In this document: in pieces, positions 43,407-52,594 of the stretch
How the letters are laid out: each line of letters starts with the position of its first letter
Numbering within the stretch: position 1 is the stretch's first letter
DNA from: Lachnospiraceae bacterium
Lineage (GTDB): Bacteria; Bacillota; Clostridia; Lachnospirales; Lachnospiraceae
Direction: 5' to 3'
Length of the DNA: 64,000 nt
Assembly: GCA_017526745.1 (NCBI GenBank)
Contig: JAFXQX010000017.1
Coordinates: 1 to 64,000, forward strand
Program-made: the position numbers and the translations under genes
The notes under the pieces: model-generated
The model's database searches: none
What the model was told of the DNA's origin: nothing
Seen by the model: only the letters and a program-made list of their open reading frames with translations

Positions 43407-46103
43407 ATGAACTACGGTAGAAGAGGAATTAAAAAACGCCAGAGAGCGATGAACTCTCCGGTCACAAAGGTCGGGAAATTCTGCGGTGTGAGCCTGTTTG
43501 CGCTCGCAACGTTTTGTGCTGTCGTTGCGGCCGTTGTCGGACTGTGTGCCGGTATCGGCCTGTTCATGGGCGTTGTTGATACGGCTCCCGATATTTCGAA
43601 TGTGGATGTTTCTCCCGCCGGTTATTCAACGACCGTGTATGACAACCAGGGCAATCAGATCACAAAACTGATCGCGGAAAACTCCAACCGCGTGTACGTC
43701 AAGCTCGACAAGATCCCGCTTGATATGCAGCATGCTTTTGTTGCGATAGAGGACGAGAGATTTTACACGCATAACGGTATCGATATAAAAGGTATCATGC
43801 GTGCCGGTGTCAAGGCCTTGAGCGGAAACCTGCATCAGGGTGCATCGACCATCACGCAGCAGCTTTTAAAGAACAACGTGTTCACTTCGTGGACCGAAGA
43901 AAGCAGCATGATCGACAAGTTCAAGCGTAAGTTCCAGGAGCAGTACTGTGCCATCCAGCTTGAGAAGCAGATGACCAAAGACGAGATACTCGAGAATTAC
44001 CTGAACACCATTAACCTTGGTCAGGGAACGCTCGGAGTACAGGCCGCATCCCAAAGATACTTCGGTAAGAACGTATCAGACCTGAACATTTCGGAGAGTG
44101 CCGTGATCGCATGTATCACGCAGAACCCTTCCAAGTGGAATCCCATATCGCACCCCGACAACAATGCAAAGAGGCGCGAGGAAGTCCTGACCAAGATGCG
44201 CGATCAGGGCTACATCACTCCCGCACAGTTTGATGAGGCTATGGCAGATGATGTGTATTCGCGCATCCAGGTCGTTAACGAGAAGGTTGAAAAGAAAACG
44301 ATCTATACATATTTTGTCGATGAACTTACCGAACAGGTGTTAAAGGATCTTATCGAAAACCTCGGCTATTCGGATGCCCAGGCGTATAATGCGCTGTACA
44401 GCGGAGGACTTTCGATCTTCACGACGCAGGATCCCGAGATACAGAAGATATGCGATGAGGAGTTCGCGAACGAGGAGAACTATCCTCCGAAGACGAGATA
44501 CTATCTCAAATACGAAGCTTCCTACCTTGATTCGGACAACGAAGCGGTCAATTATTCAACCCAGTATTTCGAACAGCATTTCAAGGAAAAACGCGGAAAA
44601 TCATTCAACTGCATATTTGATACGGAAGAGGAAGCACAGGAGGCGATAGACGAGTTCAAGGCCGATGTTGAGGCCGAAAAACCCGGAATGGAGTTCGTGA
44701 CCGAATCCATCTCACTGACTCCGCAGCCCCAGGCAAGCGTGACGATCATCGAGCAGTCAACCGGCGAGGTCAAGGCTGTTGTCGGAGGAAGAGGTGCCAA
44801 GAAAGCAAGCCTTACTCTTAACCGTGCGACCGACACAAAGCGTCAGCCAGGATCATGCTTCAAGGTGCTCGCAGCGTATGCGCCCGCACTTGACGCAGGG
44901 GGAAAATCACTTGCTTCGACCCAGGTCGACGAGCCATACAGTTACGCAAACGGAAGACCGGTCAAGAACTGGTACAGCGGATACAAGGGCATATGTACAT
45001 ACAGATACGGTATCGAGCAGTCGCTTAATATCGTTGCGGTCAAGACAATCACCGAGATTACTCCCCAGCTCGGATTCGATTATCTGCTCAATTTCGGATT
45101 TACGACGCTTGTTGACAGAAGGACGGAAAGAGACGGGAGCATATCTTCCGATATCACGCAGGCACTTGCGCTCGGAGGTCTTACCGACGGTATCACGAAC
45201 ATGGAGATGGCAGCCGCATTTGCCACGATCGCAAACGGCGGTGAGTATATCAAGCCCATGTTCTACACAAAGATCCTCGACCACGACGGAAACGTCCTGA
45301 TAGATAATACACCCAAGACAAGACGTGTCCTTAAAGAGACTACGGCATTCCTTCTAACAAGCGCGATGGAAGACGTTGTAAAAAAAGGTACCGGTGCGAA
45401 AGTCAATTTCGGTAATATGGCAATAGCCGGAAAGACCGGTACGACGACGAGTAATGTCGATGTATGGTTCTCGGGATACACTCCGTACTATACGTGTGTT
45501 GCATGGTCCGGATACGACAATAACGTTCACATGAACGGAAGCGGTGAGACGGGAACTGCCAAAGTGTTATGGAAGGCCATCATGGGAAGGATCCATGAAG
45601 GCAAGGAATACAGATCGTTCACCGAGCCGGAAGGCATAACCACTGCGACCGTCTGCAAGAGAACAGGCGGACTTGCAACCGATATATGCCGTGCGGACGG
45701 AAGTGCGATCACGGAATTCTTTGCGGAAGGGACCGTACCGACGGAACCCTGCTCGAATCATTACGGAGACGTATTTGATACCGGACTTGTGTGCGCCATG
45801 ACCGGACAGAAGGCGACGGCTACGTGTCCTTATGCATATGAAGGCGATCCGACTGCGGAAGGATTCTGTCCTCACAGTACGATAAACGGAGTTGCGGCTC
45901 AGGATTATTACAATCTTTTGCAGGCTCAGGCAGCCGGCCTTGTTCCGGGAGTTCCCGGCATCCCGGGCGCAGATCCCGCATCGACGCTCGATCCTGCGGC
46001 AGCGGCAGCAGCCGCGGCGGCACAGCAGCAGGCGCTCCTTGATGCCATGAATGCGGCAAATGCAGCGGCAGCCGCACAGGCGGCCATTACCCCGCCGCAG
46101 TGA
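43407..46103 (+). CDS. Class A penicillin-binding protein (PBP1a type)
   Basis: 898 residues. Basic N-terminus, one membrane segment (~30-58), GT51 glycosyltransferase domain (EDERFY with catalytic Glu115; GASTITQQLLKN; ENYLNTINLGQG), then transpeptidase. Catalytic motifs: Ser483-x-x-Lys486 (GSCFK), SLN at 539-541, KTG at 676-678. So it polymerises glycan and cross-links it outside the membrane. A ~60-residue insert lies between the domains (~380-440). The C-terminal ~190 residues carry Cys pairs, then end in a Pro/Ala/Gly tail with runs of Ala (~835-898), likely disordered and outside. GAGGAT ribosome site. Confidence 0.95.
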   Translation: MNYGRRGIKKRQRAMNSPVTKVGKFCGVSLFALATFCAVVAAVVGLCAGIGLFMGVVDTAPDISNVDVSPAGYSTTVYDNQGNQITKLIAENSNRVYVKLDKIPLDMQHAFVAIEDERFYTHNGIDIKGIMRAGVKALSGNLHQGASTITQQLLKNNVFTSWTEESSMIDKFKRKFQEQYCAIQLEKQMTKDEILENYLNTINLGQGTLGVQAASQRYFGKNVSDLNISESAVIACITQNPSKWNPISHPDNNAKRREEVLTKMRDQGYITPAQFDEAMADDVYSRIQVVNEKVEKKTIYTYFVDELTEQVLKDLIENLGYSDAQAYNALYSGGLSIFTTQDPEIQKICDEEFANEENYPPKTRYYLKYEASYLDSDNEAVNYSTQYFEQHFKEKRGKSFNCIFDTEEEAQEAIDEFKADVEAEKPGMEFVTESISLTPQPQASVTIIEQSTGEVKAVVGGRGAKKASLTLNRATDTKRQPGSCFKVLAAYAPALDAGGKSLASTQVDEPYSYANGRPVKNWYSGYKGICTYRYGIEQSLNIVAVKTITEITPQLGFDYLLNFGFTTLVDRRTERDGSISSDITQALALGGLTDGITNMEMAAAFATIANGGEYIKPMFYTKILDHDGNVLIDNTPKTRRVLKETTAFLLTSAMEDVVKKGTGAKVNFGNMAIAGKTGTTTSNVDVWFSGYTPYYTCVAWSGYDNNVHMNGSGETGTAKVLWKAIMGRIHEGKEYRSFTEPEGITTATVCKRTGGLATDICRADGSAITEFFAEGTVPTEPCSNHYGDVFDTGLVCAMTGQKATATCPYAYEGDPTAEGFCPHSTINGVAAQDYYNLLQAQAAGLVPGVPGIPGADPASTLDPAAAAAAAAAQQQALLDAMNAANAAAAAQAAITPPQ

Positions 46104-46106
46104 TCC

Positions 46107-46748
46107 ATGGATGGCTGGCGGCATCTTCACACCGGCGGGACGGGTGAGATAGAGGAAAAAAAGTCCCGTTTTATAGCAACGATCGAGCCGGTCTCTTCCG
46201 AGGAAGAGGCTTCGGCTTTTATTTCTGAAATAAAGAAAAAATACTGGGATGCCAGACATAACTGCAGTGCCTTTGTTATCGGAGAAAAAGGTGAGAAGAC
46301 AAGGTGCTCGGATGACGGTGAACCTTCCGGGACCGCCGGCCGGCCTATGCTCGATATATTAACGAGAGAGCATATCACAGATGCATGTGTCGTGGTAACG
46401 CGCTATTTCGGAGGCACGCTCCTTGGCACCGGAGGACTTGTAAGGGCGTATTCCGCCGCAGTGGCCGAAGGCCTTAAAGCGTGTACATTGATCGAGAAAA
46501 AGCACGGTTTTTTTGCCGGGATAACGTGTGATTATAACGATTATGACAGGATAAGGAATCTTGCGGAAAAAAAAGGTTATCATATAGCAGGGATCGATTA
46601 CGGGCAAAAGGTTGTGATCAACATGATAGCCGATGATCCCGGCCGCCTGTCGGCCGATATTACCGATCTGACATCGGGACGGGCCGTTATCGCTAAACCA
46701 AAGAGCATAACATATGCCCTTGATGATAAGGGGCAGATCATAGAGTGA
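46107..46748 (+). CDS. YigZ/IMPACT family protein
   Basis: 213 residues, standard length. Signature: GEIEEKKSRFIATI, then ARHNCSAFVIG, CSDDGEPSGTAGRPMLDIL, and VVTRYFGGTLLGTGGLVRAYSAA. A C-terminal ferredoxin-like domain follows. Bacterial YigZ function is not settled; the eukaryotic IMPACT relatives regulate Gcn2. It starts 3 bp after the PBP stop without a clear ribosome site, so translation is probably coupled. Confidence 0.93.
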   Translation: MDGWRHLHTGGTGEIEEKKSRFIATIEPVSSEEEASAFISEIKKKYWDARHNCSAFVIGEKGEKTRCSDDGEPSGTAGRPMLDILTREHITDACVVVTRYFGGTLLGTGGLVRAYSAAVAEGLKACTLIEKKHGFFAGITCDYNDYDRIRNLAEKKGYHIAGIDYGQKVVINMIADDPGRLSADITDLTSGRAVIAKPKSITYALDDKGQIIE

Positions 46749-46770
46749 GGGTTTGAAAGGAGATGCGGGT

Positions 46771-48120
46771 ATGGATGAGAAGATGACTATCGAAGAGATA
46801 AAGACGCTAGTGGAAGAAAAACAGTATACCCGCCTCAGACAGATCCTCGTCGAATGGAACGAAGCGGATATCGCAGCATTTCTTGAGGAACTTCCTCACG
46901 AGGAGCAGATCAAGGTCTTCCGTATACTGCCGAAATCGATCGCAGCGGATGTATTCTCCTTCCTTCCTGTTGAGATCGAGCAGGAGATCATTACGACACT
47001 TACCGATCGCGAGGCGGCCAACATCATCAACAACCTGATGGCCGATGATGCTGCGGATCTTATGGAAGAGATGCCGGCGGGACTGGTCAAAAAACTTCTC
47101 GCCAACGCCGATCCCGAAGCGCGGCGCGATATCAACCATCTGCTCCGCTATCCGGAAGATTCTGCCGGAAGTCTTATGACGGTCGAGTTTGTCGATCTGA
47201 AGGAAAATCTCACCGTTCAGGAATGTATAGACAGGATCAGGCGCATAGGTGTTGACAAGGAGACTATCGACACATGTTACGTGCTCGATCTCGGAAGACA
47301 TCTTCTCGGTACTGTCTCTCTTAGGGACCTTCTTTTAAATCCCCCCGATGAGCATGTGTCAGAGTTCATGAATGATAACGTGATCTCTACAAACACGATG
47401 ACCGACCAGGAAGAGGTCGCAAGGATGTTCCAGAAATACGACCTTACGACAATGCCTGTTGTGGATAATGAAGGCCGTCTCGTCGGTATCATCACTATTG
47501 ATGACGTTGTCGATATCCTGCAGGAAGAGGTTACGGAGGATATCGAAAAGATGGCAGCTATCCTGCCGACCGACAAGCCTTATATGAAGACAAACACGCT
47601 CGAGACATGGAAAAAGAGGATCCCCTGGCTGCTGCTCCTGATGATCAGTGCTACGGTCACGGGCAAGATAATAACCCACTATGAGAATGCACTCGGTGCT
47701 TATGTTGTTCTGACAAGCTTTATCCCCATGCTCATGGATACCGGAGGAAATGCCGGCGGACAGGCCAGTGTTACGATCATCCGCGGACTGTCGCTTGATG
47801 AGATCGAATGGGGTGACATATTCAAAGTCATATGGAAAGAGATACGCGTTTCGGTCGCGTGCGGCATCACTCTGGCGGTGGCGGGATTTGCCAAGATCAT
47901 GCTGTTCGACCATGTCCCGGTGGTCGTAGCTTTGGTGGTATGCCTGACATTGGTCGTTACGGTTTTCTTTGCAAAGATCGTAGGGTGCTCGCTGCCGATG
48001 ATCGCGCAGAAGATAGGCTTTGATCCGGCAGTCATGGCGTCCCCGTTTATCACTACGATAGTGGATGCTCTGTCGCTCCTTATTTATTTCCAGTTTGCAA
48101 CGAGGATATTAGGAATATGA
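46771..48120 (+). CDS. mgtE: Magnesium transporter MgtE
   Basis: 449 residues; ATG 46771 follows AAAGGAGA; a TTG at 46753 is in frame but overlaps this site. Order: N-domain of MgtE repeats (FLEELPHEEQIKVFRILP; DDAADLMEEMPAGL), two CBS domains (~130-255; VVDNEGRLVGIITIDDVVDIL), plug helix, five membrane segments. The pore signature DTGGNAGGQASVTIIRGL is intact. Mg2+-gated Mg2+ channel of the inner membrane. The usual M-box leader is absent because the upstream gap is only 22 bp. Its TGA overlaps the typA start. Confidence 0.96.
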   Translation: MDEKMTIEEIKTLVEEKQYTRLRQILVEWNEADIAAFLEELPHEEQIKVFRILPKSIAADVFSFLPVEIEQEIITTLTDREAANIINNLMADDAADLMEEMPAGLVKKLLANADPEARRDINHLLRYPEDSAGSLMTVEFVDLKENLTVQECIDRIRRIGVDKETIDTCYVLDLGRHLLGTVSLRDLLLNPPDEHVSEFMNDNVISTNTMTDQEEVARMFQKYDLTTMPVVDNEGRLVGIITIDDVVDILQEEVTEDIEKMAAILPTDKPYMKTNTLETWKKRIPWLLLLMISATVTGKIITHYENALGAYVVLTSFIPMLMDTGGNAGGQASVTIIRGLSLDEIEWGDIFKVIWKEIRVSVACGITLAVAGFAKIMLFDHVPVVVALVVCLTLVVTVFFAKIVGCSLPMIAQKIGFDPAVMASPFITTIVDALSLLIYFQFATRILGI

Positions 48121-49958
48121 TAAAAAAAAGAGAAGAAATACGAAATATTGCGATCATCGCGCACGTCGATCACGGCAAGACTACGCTTGTTGACGAACTT
48201 CTTAAACAAAGCGGGGTGTTCCGCGAGAACCAGGAAGTCGCCGAACGGGTGATGGATTCGAACGATATAGAAAGAGAGCGCGGAATAACCATACTGTCGA
48301 AGAACACGGCGGTATCATACAAAAATGTCAAGATCAATATCGTTGACACGCCCGGACATGCCGACTTCGGAGGAGAGGTCGAACGTGTTCTCAAGATGGT
48401 CGACGGAGCGGTCCTTGTCGTGGATGCATTTGAAGGCGTTATGCCCCAGACCAAGTTCGTACTGAAGAAGGCAATGACATTAAAACTTCCGGTTCTCGTA
48501 TGCGTCAACAAGGTAGACCGTCCCGAAGCAAGGTGCGAGGAGGTCGTTGATGAAGTTCTTGAACTCTTCATGGATCTTGATGCAAGCGATGAACAGCTTG
48601 ACTGCCCGTTCATATATGCATCCGCCAAGAACGGCATGAGCGGAAACGCACCGGATAAACTGGAAAACACGATGATCCCCCTGTTCGAGGCGATCGTTGA
48701 TTATATACCCGCTCCCGAAGGGGATCCGGATGCCGGAACCCAGGTTCTGATCTCAACGATCGATTACAACGAATATGTCGGAAGGATCGGTGTGGGCAAG
48801 GTAAGCAACGGATCGATAAAGATCAACCAGGACGTTGTGATCGTCAATCATCATGAACCCGACAAACAGAAGAAGGTCAGGGTATCCGCCCTTTACGAGT
48901 ATGACGGGCTTAACAAGGTCAATGTCAAGGAAGCCACGATAGGTTCGATAGTTGCCGTATCGGGCATCAGCGACATACATATCGGGGATACCATCTGTGA
49001 TCCGGAACAGATCGAACCGATCCCGTTCCAGAAGATCTCCGAGCCTACGATCTCCATGAACTTCATGGTAAACGATTCGCCGCTTGCGGGACAGGAAGGT
49101 AAGTTCGTAACATCAAGGCACATACGTGAGCGCCTGTTCAAGGAACTTAATACCGACGTTTCGCTCCGCGTTGAGGAGACCGAGTCTACCGATTCCTTCA
49201 AAGTTTCCGGAAGAGGGGAACTGCATCTGTCTGTTCTTATCGAGAACATGCGCCGCGAAGGATATGAGTTCGCGGTCAGCAAAGCGGAAGTGCTCTACCG
49301 CACGGATTCGAAAGGACGAAAGTGCGAGCCCATGGAGATCGCTTATATAGATGTCCCCGAAGATCTTGCGGGTACCGTTATAGAAAAACTCGGATCACGC
49401 AAGGGCGAACTTCAGAATATGATGCCGATCACCGGAGGATACACCAGGCTGGAGTTTTCCATACCGGCAAGAGGTCTTATCGGATACAGGGGAGAGTTCC
49501 TTACCGATACGAAAGGTGAAGGCATAATCAATACCGTATTTGACGAATACGCACCGTATAAGGGCGATATCCAGTTCCGCCACCAGGGCAGCATCATAGC
49601 TTTTGAAACGGGCGAGTCGGTAACCTACGGACTGTTCCAGGCCCAGGAGAGAGGAACGCTGTTTATCGGACCCGGCGAGAAGGTATACTCGGGAATGGTA
49701 ATAGGCCAGACAGGCAAGACCGAGGATGTCGAGATCAATGTATGCAAGAGCAAGCACCTTACCAATACGAGATCGTCGGGAGCGGATGAGGCGCTCCGTC
49801 TCAGTCCCCCGAAGATCCTGTCGTTAGAGCAGGCTCTTGAATTCATCGATACGGATGAACTTCTGGAGATCACGCCCGAAACGCTCAGGATCCGCAAAAA
49901 GATACTCGATCCTACCCTGCGCAAACGTGCTGCATTCGCACAGAAGAAAGATCAATAA
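48117..49958 (+). CDS. typA: Ribosome-associated GTPase TypA/BipA
   Basis: 613 residues, standard. Translational GTPase: G1 AHVDHGKTT, G2 region ERERGITI, G3 DTPGHADFGGEVER, G4 NKVDRPEAR, G5 SAKNG. EF-G-like domains II, III and V follow, then the BipA-specific C-terminal domain (EKVYSGMVIG, LTNTRSSGADEALRL). It binds the ribosome and helps assembly and growth under stress or cold. Starts at 48117 overlapping mgtE by 4 bp. Confidence 0.97.
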   Translation: MIKKREEIRNIAIIAHVDHGKTTLVDELLKQSGVFRENQEVAERVMDSNDIERERGITILSKNTAVSYKNVKINIVDTPGHADFGGEVERVLKMVDGAVLVVDAFEGVMPQTKFVLKKAMTLKLPVLVCVNKVDRPEARCEEVVDEVLELFMDLDASDEQLDCPFIYASAKNGMSGNAPDKLENTMIPLFEAIVDYIPAPEGDPDAGTQVLISTIDYNEYVGRIGVGKVSNGSIKINQDVVIVNHHEPDKQKKVRVSALYEYDGLNKVNVKEATIGSIVAVSGISDIHIGDTICDPEQIEPIPFQKISEPTISMNFMVNDSPLAGQEGKFVTSRHIRERLFKELNTDVSLRVEETESTDSFKVSGRGELHLSVLIENMRREGYEFAVSKAEVLYRTDSKGRKCEPMEIAYIDVPEDLAGTVIEKLGSRKGELQNMMPITGGYTRLEFSIPARGLIGYRGEFLTDTKGEGIINTVFDEYAPYKGDIQFRHQGSIIAFETGESVTYGLFQAQERGTLFIGPGEKVYSGMVIGQTGKTEDVEINVCKSKHLTNTRSSGADEALRLSPPKILSLEQALEFIDTDELLEITPETLRIRKKILDPTLRKRAAFAQKKDQ

Positions 49959-49963
49959 ACATA

Positions 49964-49992
49964 AAGACAATTCGCAGCTATTTATGTATAAT
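49964..49992 (+). promoter_or_regulatory. SigA promoter of the CheX-like gene
   Basis: AAGACA (49964-49969), 17-bp spacer, TATAAT (49987-49992). About 30 bp before the start at 50023. Confidence 0.7.
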
Positions 49993-50022
49993 ATGATTTG
50001 GGGATCATAAAAAGGAGAAGAT

Positions 50023-50919
50023 ATGTTTGCGAATATTTTTGGAAGTTACCTTGTCAGAAAGAACATTATCACCGAGGATGAATTCCTGACGATCAAGATG
50101 GAGATCGACAGGACCAGAGTCAAGCTTGGCCTTATCGCCGTATCTGAAAAGCTCATGACAGAGGCTCAGGCGGAAGAGATCAACATGAAGCAGCAGCTCA
50201 TGGACAAGAAATTCGGTGATATCGCGATCTCTCTCGGATACCTTACCTCAGCCCAGGTTGACAGGCTTTTAAGCCTGCAGGGAAACGAATACATGCGTTT
50301 CTGTCAGAGTGCGGTTGATAAGGAGATAATGACATTAGAACAGATAGAAGGGGCACTCGATTATTACAAGAAAGAGAACGGGTTTACCTTCTCTGATATG
50401 GAGGATATCAAGTCCGGTGATGTTGACAGGATCCTTCCTCTGTTCCTTCCGGATATACCGGACGGACCGTTCAAGGATCTGATGGCTCTTACGTTCAGAT
50501 GCATCAACCGTCTTGCATCTGATGACATCTCGATCAAGAGAGGATATACGACACTGTCATACCGTACAGGAGCCGTAGCGAGCCAGGAGATAGTCGGAGA
50601 CTATTATGTTACGACGGCATTTTCCGGAGATGATAAAGGCATTCTGGCGATCGCGGAAGCCTTTGCCAAGCAGTTTTTCGATGAGGTGGACGTGAACGCG
50701 CTTGATTCGGTCGGCGAGTTCATCAACATCTGTGACGGACTGTTCACGACGGCAGCAAGTCTTGAAGGAATGAACCTCAATCTTATGCCGCCCAGGCTTT
50801 CAAAGGACCCGATGGAGATAAACGGTTCCATGATAGTGGTCATACCGATATTCATCAACCAGCAGCCGCTTGACTGGGTTGTCAGTCTCGGTAAGATGAC
50901 CGAAATAAAAGAGAATTAA
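50023..50919 (+). CDS. MshEN-like N-terminal repeat fused to a CheX/CheC-like domain
   Basis: 298 residues. The N-terminal ~130 residues hold helical units like those in GspE/PilB N-domains: FGSYLVRKNIITEDEFLTI and FGDIAISLGYLTSAQVDRLL, compare MshEN. The C-terminal ~150 resemble CheX phosphatase, including an ExxN motif at Glu232-Asn235 (GEFINICDGLFTTAASL), the residues that act on phospho-receivers in CheC/CheX. There are no chemotaxis genes here. It may dephosphorylate one of the receivers found elsewhere in the window and may respond to cyclic di-GMP; both ideas are inference. Own promoter; AAAAGGAG ribosome site. Confidence 0.72.
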   Translation: MFANIFGSYLVRKNIITEDEFLTIKMEIDRTRVKLGLIAVSEKLMTEAQAEEINMKQQLMDKKFGDIAISLGYLTSAQVDRLLSLQGNEYMRFCQSAVDKEIMTLEQIEGALDYYKKENGFTFSDMEDIKSGDVDRILPLFLPDIPDGPFKDLMALTFRCINRLASDDISIKRGYTTLSYRTGAVASQEIVGDYYVTTAFSGDDKGILAIAEAFAKQFFDEVDVNALDSVGEFINICDGLFTTAASLEGMNLNLMPPRLSKDPMEINGSMIVVIPIFINQQPLDWVVSLGKMTEIKEN

Positions 50920-50946
50920 ACTTTGACATAAACGGAGGTAAAGATC

Positions 50947-51831
50947 ATGTCTGTTTTTAAAGGAGCAGCCGTAGCAATATGTACACCTTTCCATGCTAAC
51001 GGCGAGGTGGATTATGACAGGTTCAGGGAGCAGATCGAGTACCAGATAGAAAACGGTACCGATGCTATCGTTGTTTGCGGAACTACAGGAGAGGCTTCGT
51101 GCCTGTCACATGAAGAGCATCTTGAATGCATCAAGTTCTGTGCGGATGTTGTGGATCACAGGATACCTGTTATTGCAGGCACCGGTTCCAACTGCACCGA
51201 GACCGCGATCTACTTGTCGCAGGAAGCAGAGAAGTCCGGTGTTGACGCCCTTCTCGTCGTTACGCCTTATTACAACAAGTCAACACAGAAGGGGCTGATC
51301 GAGCACTTTACGATGGTTGCCGAAAGCGTCAGCCTTCCGATCATACTCTACAATGTTCCGGGAAGAACGGGATGCAATATCCTGCCTCAGACGGCCGCAA
51401 CGCTTGTTGAGACCGTACCCAACATCGTAGGCATCAAGGAGGCGAGCGGCAACATCTCTCAGATCGCAAAACTGATGAGCCTTTGCGGCAACAAGATAGA
51501 ACTGTACTCCGGTAACGATGACCAGATCGTTCCGATCATGGCTCTCGGAGGGATTGGTGTTATCTCGGTCCTTTCAAACGTTGCACCGAGAAAGACACAT
51601 GATATCTGCCAGGCGTTTTTCGATAACGACCCGGCGCTTGCAGCAAAGAGACAGCTTGACGCAATACCCCTTTGCAACGCTCTTTTCTGCGAGGTCAATC
51701 CCATTCCGGTCAAGAAAGCCCTTGAGCTTCAGGGAAGGGACAGGGGAGTTCTCCGCCGTCCGCTTCGCGAGATGGAAGAGGATAACGTCAAGGTCCTTAG
51801 CAAGGCGATGGAAGAGTACGGGGTGCTGTGA
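50947..51831 (+). CDS. dapA: 4-hydroxy-tetrahydrodipicolinate synthase
   Basis: 294 residues. Condenses pyruvate and aspartate semialdehyde, first step of the lysine/diaminopimelate branch. Motifs: CGTTGEASCLSHEEH, the Tyr loop LYNVPGRTGCN and the Schiff-base Lys in GIKEASGNI. ATG 50947 after GGAGG. Its TGA overlaps the dapB start (TGATG). DAP supplies peptidoglycan cross-links. Confidence 0.97.
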   Translation: MSVFKGAAVAICTPFHANGEVDYDRFREQIEYQIENGTDAIVVCGTTGEASCLSHEEHLECIKFCADVVDHRIPVIAGTGSNCTETAIYLSQEAEKSGVDALLVVTPYYNKSTQKGLIEHFTMVAESVSLPIILYNVPGRTGCNILPQTAATLVETVPNIVGIKEASGNISQIAKLMSLCGNKIELYSGNDDQIVPIMALGGIGVISVLSNVAPRKTHDICQAFFDNDPALAAKRQLDAIPLCNALFCEVNPIPVKKALELQGRDRGVLRRPLREMEEDNVKVLSKAMEEYGVL

Positions 51832-52586
51832 TGGTTTCCATGATCATGCACGGCTGCAACGGCCGTATGGGACAGATGATAGCGGATATCGTATCGACGG
51901 ATCCCGATATTGAGATAGTTGCCGGAGTTGATATCAATACCGAGCAAAGATCCACGTTTGGCGTTGTCGACAGCATAGATAAAGTAAGCGAAAAGGCCGA
52001 TGTCGTTGTTGATTTCGGCCATGCCTCGGCGGTAGACAAGGTTATAGACTGGTGCGTGGAAAAGAACATTCCGCTTGTTGAATGTACTACCGGACTGTCG
52101 GACGAGACCATCGCAAAGCTTAACGATGCTTCAAAAAAGACTGCCATGTTCAAATCGGCAAACATGAGTCTAGGCATCAACATCATCCAGAAAGTTCTTT
52201 CGGAAGTATCGTCAAAGCTCGTTGATGCCGGTTTTGATGTGGAGATAGTCGAAAAGCACCACAGGACCAAGCTTGACGCTCCGTCCGGAACGGCGCTCGC
52301 ACTTGCCGATTCGGTAAATGACAGCCTTGCATCACGTAAGGATTATGTCTTTGACAGATCCGGCAGAAGAATGGTAAGACCTGACACGGAGATCGGCATC
52401 AGTGCCGTAAGAGGCGGTACCATTGTCGGCGACCATGATGTCATATTTGCAGGCCGCGATGAGGTCGTAACGTTTTCACACGTTGCATACTCCAGAGCCG
52501 TATTTGCAAAGGGCGCTGTAGAGGCAGCAAAGTATGTTTCCGGAAAAGGCCCCGGGATGTACTCTATGTCGGATGTGCTCGGATGA
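51831..52586 (+). CDS. dapB: 4-hydroxy-tetrahydrodipicolinate reductase
   Basis: 251 residues. NAD(P)H-dependent second step of the DAP pathway. HGCNGRMGQMI (dinucleotide loop), ECTTGLSDE, EKHHRTKLDAPSGTAL (substrate His/Lys), and FAGRDEVVTFSH are present. ATG 51831 shares a base with the dapA stop; GTG 51828 is an alternative. No leader or lysine riboswitch sits before dapA-dapB. Confidence 0.97.
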   Translation: MVSMIMHGCNGRMGQMIADIVSTDPDIEIVAGVDINTEQRSTFGVVDSIDKVSEKADVVVDFGHASAVDKVIDWCVEKNIPLVECTTGLSDETIAKLNDASKKTAMFKSANMSLGINIIQKVLSEVSSKLVDAGFDVEIVEKHHRTKLDAPSGTALALADSVNDSLASRKDYVFDRSGRRMVRPDTEIGISAVRGGTIVGDHDVIFAGRDEVVTFSHVAYSRAVFAKGAVEAAKYVSGKGPGMYSMSDVLG

Positions 52587-52594
52587 GGATATAA

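Noticed and set aside
45926-46108. Minus-strand Ala-rich small frame opposite the PBP tail
   Set aside because: It is the complement of the Ala-coding GC-rich tail of the PBP gene and has no independent support.
46749-46770. M-box magnesium riboswitch before mgtE
   Set aside because: The gap is 22 bp and cannot hold one.
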